In this document: piece after piece, positions 21,809 to 30,534 of the stretch
Layout of the letters: each line of letters starts with the position of its first letter
Numbering within the stretch: position 1 is the first letter of the stretch
Assembly: GCF_000002865.3 (NCBI RefSeq)
Contig: NW_001865059.1
Span: forward strand, 424,941 to 455,474
DNA from: Monosiga brevicollis MX1
Taxonomy: Eukaryota; Opisthokonta; Choanoflagellata; Craspedida; Salpingoecidae
Reading direction: 5' to 3'
DNA: 30,534 bases
Notes under the pieces: model-generated
What the model was told of the DNA's origin: nothing
Database searches by the model: none
The model's input: the letters and a program-made list of their open reading frames with translations, nothing else
Made by a program: the position numbers and the translations under genes

Positions 21809-21959
21809 ATGTACACCACATGCATGCCAATCCCTCATCCAGGAGTGCGATCGTGACGGCCCAGCCCACCCTGACCTCGCCCCCAAGACCCACCTGACCA
21901 CACGCCTTGATCAAGGCACTCCGTGCCTCGCGCCCCTCGCCCATTCTCCTTGCCAGCAG

Positions 21960-21961
<2 letters not shown>

Positions 21962-22019
<58 letters not shown>
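21962..22019. repeat. (GA)29 microsatellite
   Basis: A perfect 58-base GA repeat. A CT-rich tract at 22121-22154 is its complement, so the two form an inverted pair about 100 bp apart. Confidence 0.95.
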
Positions 22020-22022
<3 letters not shown>

Positions 22023-22120
22023 CGAGAGAGAAGAAAGAGAATAATGTCAGACCAATACATGTCAGACAAATCTATTGTCAGCATGTACCTGCAATGCATG
22101 CCTGCTTGCATACAATGGCT

Positions 22121-22154
22121 CTTCTTCTCTCTCTGACTCTCTCTCTCTCTCTCT
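22121..22154. repeat. CT-rich microsatellite
   Basis: Imperfect CT repeats, complementary to the GA run at 21962-22019. Confidence 0.85.
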
Positions 22155-22660
22155 TGTTGCCGATGCTGGTGAATCATGCTGTGACTCTTCTCACAAAACA
22201 AACCGAGCAGTGTGCATTGCAAGTGGCACACCCTGACACCCTGTTGCTACTTGTCGCTGTCACCAGATGCCCAGCCGTCCCCGTGCAACGTCGCAAAGAG
22301 CCTGGATCTGTTCTTGATAGATTAGCCCTCCTTTTCCATGGCCACTTCCCTCTTCCCTTTCTCCACTTGCCTCTGCCTGTCCAGAACATGAACCATAGAG
22401 CAAACGCCACGTCGGCGAGACTTGTCCGAGACCTTGATTAGAGTGTGCGCCCAACCTTGCCTTGCTCGCCAGCCTCTCTCTTCTTCCTGTGCTTCTTCTT
22501 TCTCGGCTCCCTTCCTCCGTCTGACCATCCGAGCTGCGACCAAGGTACGCGTCAGATTTGCATGACTTTCAAGTGGCCATGCCTGCACAAGTTGTCCATG
22601 TGACAGGCCTTGCACTCAATCCCACTGTACCACTTCACCGACGCGCACAAACACGCCAGA

Positions 22661-24177
22661 ATGGCTTTGCCAAAGCGTCGCCTCTCGACTGTTTCGCAGC
22701 TCTTCTCCGCGGCCGACCTCCATGAGGATCAAATTTTAGATTGCAATGCCCTGGCAGCGCTGCTCGTTCAGACAGGCACAGCCAATGCTGCGGTCAGTCC
22801 GCTGTACCAACGGCCCCTCTTCATCTGTCGCTACCCAGTTCTCCCAGCTCAACAACTTGCCCTGGTGCACTTGCCGCCCATCCTTTGGACCCATTCCATG
22901 GCATGAATTGTAGAATGCAGTCGACTTGGCAGCGGAAATTTTGGCCGACCTCGACGTCACACACCAGGGGCATGTGTCTGCGCGAGACTTTCTGAACAGC
23001 GCCGCTCAAAACTTGCCCCACATGGTCTCCGCGGTACGAACGCCCGCCCTCCCAAACACCTTGTCCACCTCGCCACCCCGGGCCCCTCCCCTTCCGCCTG
23101 CCTCGATGTAAATCTCAGCATACCTCGCAGCGCTCCTCTCGTCGCAGCTCGGCCACAAGGGGCGAGGCGCGTTCGACCTTTTTGTCAAGAGCCGACAGCG
23201 AATCGAGCACTTCTGCTCATGCTCGCCTTTTTAGCCGCCGCTCCAGTCATGGTCTGCTGCCCCCCGCCCCCCAACCGGATGCACCTCCAGAAGTGCACGC
23301 CATGGACTTTGATAAGCGACGGGTATGTCTTGAAAACACGCTGGCACCTACCTGCGCACCATCTCTTTTGTTTGCTACTTTATCGCCATCATCCCACGAT
23401 CTACCTTCGGGATCATCCCGTCTAACCCCGGCATCCCAACTCTTCCACGATCCTAGGCCATGTGGGAGATTTTTCTGCAAGCAGCGCATGAATCTCAGCC
23501 CAATCGCATCAGTCGTGCTGACATATATCGCCTCATCAACGACCATAGCCTGCTTGCTGCTTATGGTCTCAGCCCTTCCCAGACCAAGCATTTTGAGTTT
23601 GCCCCAATCGCCGTTGATGATATCTTTGCTCAGCTTGGCAAAAGGTGAGCCCTGCAACGAATCGTCATTGCCCTTCCTAACATTGCCCTCACCCGGCCCT
23701 TGCTTTCCGCTCCTCGGGACGGTCTGTTGCAGTGAAGAGGCAGATCTCGACTTTGATTGCTTCTGTGCCGCCTTTGCATCCCACTTTACCGTTCACGGCA
23801 ACGTGGTCTCGCCCGATCTGCTGGTTCGCGCGGAAATTCGAGCCCTTGTCAGCGCCAATTCCTCCCTTCAAGACCAAGTCTTGGACATGCGGAAGGACCT
23901 GGAACAGATTGCACATCAGGCTGAAACTCGAGAACTCGCTATTCGAGAGCAAACTGATCACCTCGAGGATACATATTCACAAGATGTCGAGGATTTGCAA
24001 AAGGAAAACCAAGTCCTCCGCTCAGAGAATGCGCGTTTGCGCCAGGTCTTAAAGGGTGCTGTTGCTTCCAGTGCCGCTCTTGACCAAGACATGAAGAACT
24101 ATAATCACCGCCTATCCACCCTGCACGTGAGTCAAGCTTGGTCATCGCCTGATCACCCTTTATTCCATGCTCGTTGT

Positions 24178-24219
<42 letters not shown>

Positions 24220-27095
24220 ACACGCCAATGGCATTGCGGGGCCATGGCGGCAAACTGAACCCAAACCCCACCTCACTGTTTGAGTCATCCACACAGGATC
24301 AATATGTGCACCGGTTGGATCACCCCTTGGCCTCCCCACATGGACACGACGCCTTTGGTCGCCTTCGTGATTGGTGTCGCCGGTCATCCAACCTGTTCCA
24401 AGACGGACACTGTGACTCGGCCGCCACACATGAATTGCTGGATGAGTTGGATGCCATTGAGCAAGACATTGGGCGTTGCCAATATGCCGGCTCGCCAGTC
24501 TTTGAGCGACAGAACAGTGGTCGCTTGCCCAGTATCAGCGAAGGTCGGGTTTCAGAGGCCCTTCCCGACCAGCTGGAGCGACTGGCTCACGACTACCGTG
24601 AACTGCAGGCTTGCAGCGAGCGCGACTTGCGTGACCTCTCTGCTCGCTATTCTATGGAGCTTCAGGAATTGCGCCACGAGCGCGACATGCTTCAAGAGCA
24701 ACTTGCTGACCTCAATGGTGAGACCATGCCGGCTGTGGCCCCGAGCACTGAGACTGATATGTTGGCCGCCGCGCAAGCGAATCTGGATGCTGTCATATTG
24801 GAACGGGACAAGGCCCAGGGTGACCTCCACGATGCCCAGCAACAAATATGTGACTTAGAAGAGCAGCTGAGGAGCTTACAGGCCGTACACCAGCAGGTCT
24901 TGGCTGACCATACAGAAGAGGATCGCGCTGCGTTGGAGCAAGTCGAGCAGCTTGAAGCTCTTTTGCAACAGGCACGCCGCGAGCTGCGCGAAAATCAGGA
25001 AGCTCACCGCCGGGAGATCGATATGTTAAAATTGGCACATGAGCACGCCCGTCGTCAATTAACCGATGAGTGGAGCCGCCGTATTCGAGAACTTGAAACG
25101 CAGCGTGCTCAGCAGCAACGGCTCGCGCAAAGTCGCCCATCCTCGGCCGCAACGAACTTGACCGCCAGCTCCTCATCGACTGGTGTGTATGGCCAGGTTA
25201 TTATCCTCCAGAAGGCTCGCGTCAACCTTAACGCCCTCTCCACCGTGGCCGCCCAACTGCAAGCCGATGTGCTGGACTGGCAGTCAACAACCCGTGAACT
25301 GATGGAACAAGCCATACAGAAGCTGGAGCATCGGGCGGCACTCGCACGTTCCACAGACGCGAGTGCCTTGGTCTGGCCGGCGTATGGTTTGGACTTGCTG
25401 GCGGAGCTGCAGCGCGAGCGCGAAGCACGATATCGCTTGGAACGACAACTGACGCAATTAGATACGGAGCATCGGCCAAGGAAGAATTTGACTGCGACCT
25501 TCACTGACCCCGTACCAAAACGCGCCGAGCCATTTGACGACTCTGCAACCCAGGCTGTGCGCATGAAGTCAGAAGATGGCAACCTCAATATCAATTTAGA
25601 GCAGAAAGATCTGGCTCTGGAGCTTCAACGAGACATTGAGCGGCATGCTACGCGGGAAGGCGAGCTGCTCCATCAATTGGCGAATGCAGACGATGCGCTG
25701 TCAACAGCGATTGCTTCTCAACCTGGCACGTCTCGTGCACCATCTATGACATCCGTGCCCAGCCTTAGCCAGCTTTCCTCGGCTCGCCCATCGCTCTCAG
25801 AAGCAATCGTCAACTCTGAGAGTAGAGGTGCCCTTACACAGCGGCTTTCACGCAGCTCCATGGCGCAGCAAGGCGAGCACATCATTGAGCTTTATAACCA
25901 GCTCAGAGAATCTCAAGGAGAAGTACAAGCCTTGCGTGCCGCACTGCAACGCATGGAACAAATGGGTTCGCAGAAGCAGCTGCACCAACAACAACATTCT
26001 CCTTCGCGGCAGCGTACAGGCAGCCTTCAGAAACACCAGGGCTCTGCACAGGACATCCCAAACGCTGTGGCTCGTGTTGGCGAACAAGTGCCACAAGCCT
26101 CAAGGAGTGAGTGGACGACCGTGGTGACACCCACAGAGTGGTATGTTCCTCAAAAAACGTGTGCAAAGGGCATCATAACTAGTCATGGTAGTTCAGCAGC
26201 AACGATTCGCCTTCCCTCCAGGGCGCTGGCCTCTGCTCAGGAAGGAGAAGTTGAGATCCAGCCCACGGACGCCCATAGTCAGCGTGCTACGTCGCCATTG
26301 AACGACAGACCCCGGGTGCCTGGAGCTCGATCCCACCCAAGAGACAAGACCACAGCAAAGCCTAGTCAATTCAACACGTCGGATTCTTACGTTGAGCCGG
26401 AATGGTCATCCACTTTGCTTCGTTCTGACAAGCGGCGTCTTCTTGACTTGATTGCGGAGCTGCGCGCTGAGCTTCACGACGCACGCACACGCGCACTGCA
26501 CGAGCAACAGCGTGCCGTGCGGCTTGAAGATGCAATGGACCGACAACACCGACGTCGGACGTCAAAAGAGGCTCGAGAACAAGGCACATTGCCTCACTTT
26601 CTGCAAGTCAACAGCAGTTCTAGGCCTCTCGACTGGTATGCTCTGCCACCAGGCTCGAGCCAGCGCTTCCAGAGTCCCGTCCGAAAGCGCAGCGTCAGCA
26701 GTGACAGACTCAAGGCACCCGGACAGCCCGTTAGGTCGCTCGCTGAACGCTCCTCAGCCGCCAATATCTACGGAGCCTGTCATTCAGTCGGCAATGTACA
26801 CAGGCAACCCGATGCCATTGGCAAGTCATCACAATACGAGCACGCATTTGATGCTTCCACGCCTCGACGTGCTCACACCTTGTCTCGTCTTCACAAGGGG
26901 GAGTTGCTCACCGCAGAGCAGCTTGACTTTGAAGGATGGGATGATGCGTCAGATGGTCATGGGCCAATAGAGTCGCCCGTGTCGCAGACAGCATCTTCAT
27001 CCGCATCGTTCGTTCCAGGTAGCAGCGAGGGTCTCATGCCACAATATCCAAAGCACACACTTGTGCAGCCTCGTCCCTCAAATACATGTAGATGA
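22661..27095 (+). CDS. EF-hand-like and coiled-coil protein, family not recognised
   Basis: Exons: 22661-22792, 22914-23033, 23131-23322, 23457-23644, 23733-24126, 24297-27095 (TGA); 1274 residues with consistent phases. The ATG has A at -3 and G at +4. The N-terminus looks like paired degenerate EF-hands: a helix-loop-helix around residues 12-40, a better loop DVTHQGHVSARD (~58-69), and two weaker units in exons 4 and 5 (NRISRADIYRLI; ADLDFDCFCAAF) separated by a basic Ser/Arg-rich linker. From ~225 on most of the protein is Glu/Gln/Leu/Arg-rich coiled coil (for example QDVEDLQKENQVLRSENARL), with Ser-rich disordered gaps and a disordered tail. The layout resembles EF-hand/coiled-coil trafficking or centrosomal proteins such as Rab11-FIP3, RASEF or ninein, but no diagnostic Rab-binding or GTPase domain was seen. 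No function is assigned. The neighbouring hydroxylase gene diverges from the same 1-kb spacer. Confidence 0.8.
24179..24217 (+). repeat. 39-base T homopolymer in an intron
   Basis: It lies in the last intron (24127-24296) of the EF-hand/coiled-coil gene, about 80 bp before the acceptor. Its true length is probably polymorphic or uncertain. Confidence 0.9.
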
Positions 27096-27126
27096 TCCTC
27101 GATACCATCCTATGTGGGAATGTGGG

Positions 27127-27174
27127 GTGTGTGTGTGTGTGTGTGTGTGCGTGTGTGCGTGTGTGCGTGGGTGT
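27127..27174. repeat. GT microsatellite
   Basis: An imperfect (GT)n tract with GC interruptions, just past the stop codon of the EF-hand/coiled-coil gene and so probably in its 3' UTR. Confidence 0.9.
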
Positions 27175-27403
27175 AAATGGTCGTGTGAATTGCGGGGCTG
27201 GTCGATGCTAAAACTGACTGATTGGACATGGCGCATTAAAAATTCATTCATCAATTACGCTGGCTCTCTGACTGATACAACCTGTCTGCTTATCCGCTCG
27301 TCGGGGGCGCGTGTTCACGCCGCACCCAGATGAGAGGGGAAAAAATTCAGTACATTAAGAACAACAAAGAAAAAAAAGAAAATGTTGACGAGATTGCTTG
27401 AGC

Positions 27404-27409
27404 TTTATT
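27404..27409 (-). promoter_or_regulatory. Poly(A) signal AATAAA for the Thr-rich L-domain gene
   Basis: TTTATT on the plus strand reads AATAAA on the minus strand, about 80 bp downstream of the stop codon of the gene that ends at 27488. Position and motif fit a polyadenylation signal. Confidence 0.55.
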
Positions 27410-27487
27410 CAGGTACTTTGGAAAGAGAATATACAACACTGCAGAGCCTCGAACAGGCTCGGCAACAAGTACAGTGAATGAAATAGC

Positions 27488-30400
27488 CTAGGCAAAGCCA
27501 AGGTCAGCGCAAGTGCACTTGTGTGTTACCGAATCGCAGGCGTTGTCGAGGGCAATGTAGCAGTCAGTAACACCAGCAGCATTGACCAAGCCATCCACGT
27601 GGGCCAATTGGCTGTTGCCAAAGATGTACACAGTATTAAGTTGAGTCAGCGAAGAGAGTGCATCAATCTCGGTCAAAAGTGGGTTGTTGGTGATGAGCAA
27701 AAAGTCAACGCTGGTGAGGCCTTCTGTGCCAGCAAAGGTCGTCAATGCATTGTTGGACTGGACCGCCAGCTGGCCCCCGACAGAGGTAAGCCCACCCAGG
27801 CCGGTCAAACTCGTCAACATGGCATTGCTTTGAACTGTCATGTCCCCGCCGACGCTGGAGAGCAGGTCCAGACCGCTCAGATTCTTCAGAACAGAGTTGC
27901 CGCGGATGGTAAGTCCAAAGTCAACAGTTGTTAAAACGTCAGGCCCGTCCATCGTCTCCAAGTTGGTGCTGCCGCGAATCTCGAGCGATTGAACTTGACC
28001 CACGGTCGTCATGGAGGCAAGAGAAGACTCATCCACATCACAGGTATAGCCTGAGTAGCCGTTGGAAAAGGCAACGAAACCATCAATGTGGTAACGGCCG
28101 GCAATGGTCGCAGCAGCTTCGCTGAGTTGTGTGCTAGACCGACACAGGACATCACCGGTGTACGTCGGGTTGAGAGTGGTGGTTGAGGTGGTCGACGTGC
28201 TGGTCGTTGAGGTCGTCGAGGTTGTTGAGGTCGTTGAGGTCGTTGAAGTGCTCGTGGTAAACTCTGCAAGCCCAATGCTACCGCAGGTACATCCAACGCA
28301 GGCAGGATTGTTGGCGATCATGCAAGTTCCGGTAATGACCACACCGTTGAGCGCGGCAATTGACTCAAGATTCTGGTTATTGGTGATCTTCAAGTCGCCA
28401 TCAATGACCAAACGAGTTGCATCCAAGCCACTCAGATTGGTAAGCCCAGCCATGTCGGAGATGGTGAGAGTTTGAGTGCTGCTGAGCGCTGCGAGGGGCT
28501 CAAGACTGGTGATGCTCGGCTGGCCGTTGAGAGTCATGTAGCTCCCGACGTGCTTCAAATCTTGGAAGTACGAAAACACTGTGTCGGTCATTTCGCAGCC
28601 TGAAACAAGGCGCACGTAGCTGTCAATCACCTCAACATTCGTAACCAGGTACTGCACGGCGGGATGAGATGCAGGGTCGTTGCAAAATACTGGACCAGCG
28701 CGGGCCAACAGACTCGTAGTAGTTGTGCTCGTTGTCGTGGTGGAAGTGGTGCTCGTGGATGTGGTCGTGGTGACGGTTGTGGTGGTGGTAGGATCGGACA
28801 AGCCGATGCTGGCGCAGTCACAAGAGCCAACACAAGAAGGAAGAGTAGCAGGATCAATCAAGCATTGACCGTTAACTGTGATACCGTTCAAAGCCGCAAG
28901 AGAAGTCAACAATGGAAGGCCACTGATAGTCAAATCTCCAGTCACAGTGAGCATACTTCCGTTGAAGCCGTCCAGTGTCTCAAGGCTGTTCATTGACTCG
29001 ATGCTGAATGAACCAGCAATGTACTCAAGGCTTTCAAAGCCGCTGAAGTTTGACACAAGGTGGTTACGATCAAAGCTAACGTCACCCAGGACATCTCGAA
29101 GGTCGTGGAACTCGGCCAGAAAGCTTGGTGTAGCCTTGCAACCAGAAGTGATTGACAAAAAGCCATCCAGGATGTACATGCCGGGAATAACAGATCGGAG
29201 TGCATCTTGATTGGTGGGGTGGTAACAAATGATGTCCAGGTCAACGCGGGTGGACGTTCGGCTGGTAGACGATGTCGAGGAAGTCGAGGAGGTCGAGGAG
29301 GTCGAGGAGGTTGATGAGGTTGATGAGGTCGAGGAGGTCGAGGAGGTCGACGTAAACGTAGTAGTGGTGGGCTCAGCAGTGGTCGTGGTGGGCTCAGCAG
29401 TGGTAGTGGTGGTGGGCTCAGCAGTAGTGGTAGTGGTGGTAGGCTCAGCAGTAGTGGTGGTGGTAGGCTCAGCAGTAGTAGTGGTGGGCTCAGCAGTGGT
29501 GGTCGTGGTGGGCGCCACAGTAGTAGTGGTAGGCTCAGCAGTAGTAGTGGTAGTGGGCGCCACAGTAGTAGTGGTGGGCTCAGCAGTAGTGGTCGTGGTG
29601 GGCGCCACAGTAGTAGTGGTAGGCTCAGCAGTGGTGGTCGTGGTGGGCTCAGCAGTGGTGGTCGTGGGCTCAGCAGTGGTAGTGGTGGTGGGCTCAGCAG
29701 TAGTGGTAGTGGTGGTAGGCTCAGCAGTAGTGGTGGTGGTAGGCTCAGCAGTGGTGGTGGTGGTGGGCTCAGCAGTGGTGGTCGTGGTGGGCGCCACAGT
29801 AGTAGTGGTAGGCTCAGCAGTAGTGTGGTAGTGGGCGCACAGTAGTAGTGGTGCTCAGCAGTGGTGGTCGTGGTGGGCGCCACAGTAGTAGTGGTGGGCT
29901 CAGCAGTAGTGGTCGTGGGCTCAGCAGTCGTAGTGGTGGTGGGCGCCACAGTAGTAGTGGTGGGCTCAGCAGTAGTGGTGGTGGGCTCAGCAGTGGTGGT
30001 CGTGGTGGGCGCCACAGTAGTAGTGGTGGGCTCAGCAGTAGTGGTGGTGGGCTCAGCAGTCGTGGTGGTGGTGGGCTCAGCAGTAGTGGTCGTGGTGGGC
30101 TCAGCAGTAGTAGTGGTGGTGGGCGCCACAGTAGTAGTGGTAGGCTCAGCAGTGGTGGTCGTGGTGGGCTCAGCAGTGGTGGTCGTGGGCTCAGCAGTGG
30201 TAGTCGTGGTGGGCGCCACAGTAGTAGTGGTAGGCTCAGCAGTGGTGGTGGTGGTAGGCTCAGCAGTGGTGGTGGTGGTAGGCTCAGCAGTGGTGGTCGT
30301 GGTGGGCTCAGCAGTGGTGGTCGTGGTGGGCGCCACAGTAGTAGTGGTGGGCTCAGCAGTAGTAGTGGTAGGCTCAGCAGTGGTGGTCGTAGTGGGCTCA

Positions 30401-30534
30401 GCAGTAGTGGTGGTGGGCTCAGCAGTCGTAGTGGTGGTGGGCGCCACAGTAGTAGTGGTGGGCTCACCAGTGGTGGTGGTAGTGGGAGCCACAGTAGTAG
30501 TGGTGGGCTCAGCAGTAGTAGTGATGGTAGGGTC
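27488..30534 (-). CDS. Thr-rich extracellular protein with three L-domain-like modules (5' partial, frame broken once)
   Basis: The frame that ends at the TAG at 27488 is open without introns back to about 29820. Upstream of a small indel cluster the same PTTTTTAE coding continues one frame over and stays open to the window edge. After the long Thr/Pro array come three homologous modules (approx. 29246-28790, 28710-28260, 28172-27488). Each has short beta-strand repeats (LTISGLPLLTSL, LKITNNQNLESI, LTIRGNSVLKNL) like receptor L-domains and ends in a small Cys cluster followed by a SIGL or DLGF motif. TST linkers separate them. N-glycosylation sites such as NFS, NGS and NLS are present. No membrane segment is visible and the protein stops straight after the third module. 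A mucin-like secreted or cell-surface protein is inferred; the signal peptide would lie outside the window. An AATAAA lies about 80 bp past the stop. Confidence 0.8.
28175..28258 (-). repeat. Ser/Thr linker between modules two and three
   Basis: Simple-sequence GTTGAGGTCGTTGAGG-type DNA on the plus strand codes on the minus strand for TSTTSTT repeats joining two L-domain-like modules. A similar linker lies at about 28718-28790 and a third, coding for STSSTSST, at about 29262-29350. Confidence 0.8.
29350..30534 (-). repeat. Thr/Pro-coding tandem array
   Basis: About 1.2 kb of imperfect 21-24-bp units on the minus strand code for alternating EPTTTT and VAPTTTTTA blocks; the array runs off the right edge of the window. 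Codon wobble (ACC/ACT/ACG) varies between units, so the repeat is conserved more as protein than as DNA. Such Ser/Thr/Pro tracts are usually heavily O-glycosylated stalks. The plus-strand reading (Val/Gly/Ser-rich) is a shadow. Confidence 0.9.
29815..29862 (-). other. Cluster of small deletions breaking the Thr-repeat frame
   Basis: Compared with every neighbouring repeat unit, this stretch lacks about four bases in three places: a shortened GTAGTAGTGG, GCGCACAG instead of GCGCCACAG, and GTGCTCAGC instead of GTGGGCTCAGC. The net change moves the PTTTT frame by one. Both sides are otherwise cleanly open, so low-quality sequence is more likely than a decayed gene, but a real frameshift allele cannot be excluded. 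Confidence 0.7.

Larger units (their letters stand above)
21629..22660. other. Intergenic: divergent spacer between hydroxylase and EF-hand/coiled-coil genes
   Basis: About 1 kb with no supported gene. It holds CA, GA and CT microsatellites (21780-21808, 21962-22019, 22121-22154) and a pyrimidine-rich part (about 22300-22530). Both promoters should lie here. Confidence 0.65.
27096..27487. other. Intergenic: convergent 3' ends
   Basis: 392 bp between two converging genes. It holds a GT microsatellite (27127-27174), an A-rich tract (27360-27382) and the minus-strand AATAAA at 27404. No gene is seen. Confidence 0.7.

Noticed and set aside
24174-24296. 5' extension of the last exon of the EF-hand/coiled-coil gene through the poly-T (Phe run)
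   Set aside because: This stretch is intron: a CAC/GTGAGT donor at 24126 and a CACAG acceptor at 24296 keep the frame.
29229-29831. Plus-strand open frame rich in Val, Gly and Ser
   Set aside because: It is the antisense of the Thr-repeat coding array; any frame of this simple repeat stays open.
29350-30534. CRISPR-like repeat array
   Set aside because: Units are contiguous without unique spacers, code for Thr/Pro, and lie in a eukaryotic gene.
1-30534. tRNA, rRNA, transposon or virus-like genes
   Set aside because: I looked for cloverleaf-like segments, terminal repeats, and transposase, reverse transcriptase or capsid motifs and found none that I could support.

Overview
The window is nuclear DNA of an intron-rich unicellular eukaryote. 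The best guess is a choanoflagellate (Monosiga-like): it holds an adaptor with five SH2 domains, a GIGYF translational repressor, an EGLN-type prolyl hydroxylase, a Rubicon-homology autophagy protein and a Thr-rich L-domain surface protein, with short introns (about 60-400 bp) and GC-rich exons. The organism is inferred from gene content; no marker gene for it is present.

Seven protein genes were assembled exon by exon using splice sites, reading-phase agreement and family conservation. Left to right: (1) + strand 1-3255, GIGYF/PERQ-like GYF-domain protein, 5' end outside the window; (2) - strand 7783-3549, secreted GH3 beta-xylosidase-type glycosidase in 18 exons; (3) - strand 13066-8348, SAM plus five SH2 domains, one intron carrying an assembly gap; (4) + strand 14465-19198, RUN, dysferlin (DysF) and Rubicon-homology (RH) domains in one protein; (5) - strand 21628-19310, EGLN/PHD-type 2-oxoglutarate dioxygenase; (6) + strand 22661-27095, EF-hand/coiled-coil protein; (7) - strand 30534-27488, Thr/Pro-rich extracellular protein with three L-domain-like modules, N-terminus outside the window.

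Genes 1/2, 4/5 and 6/7 are convergent, with gaps of 293, 111 and 392 bp. Genes 3/4 and 5/6 are divergent, with 1.4 kb and 1.0 kb between them. These intergenic stretches hold microsatellites and no further gene that I can support. No tRNA, rRNA, CRISPR, transposon or virus-like gene was seen. The genes do not form an obvious pathway; they are independent eukaryotic loci.

The most notable observations are the RUN-DysF-RH architecture of gene 4, the five-SH2 SAM adaptor, the PHD-type hydroxylase with an unassigned C-terminal extension, GC-AG introns and 18/24-nt microexons in the GH3 gene, pyrimidine homopolymers (on the sense strand) in introns of five genes, and two probable sequence-quality problems (the gap at 12285-12334 and an indel cluster near 29820-29860).
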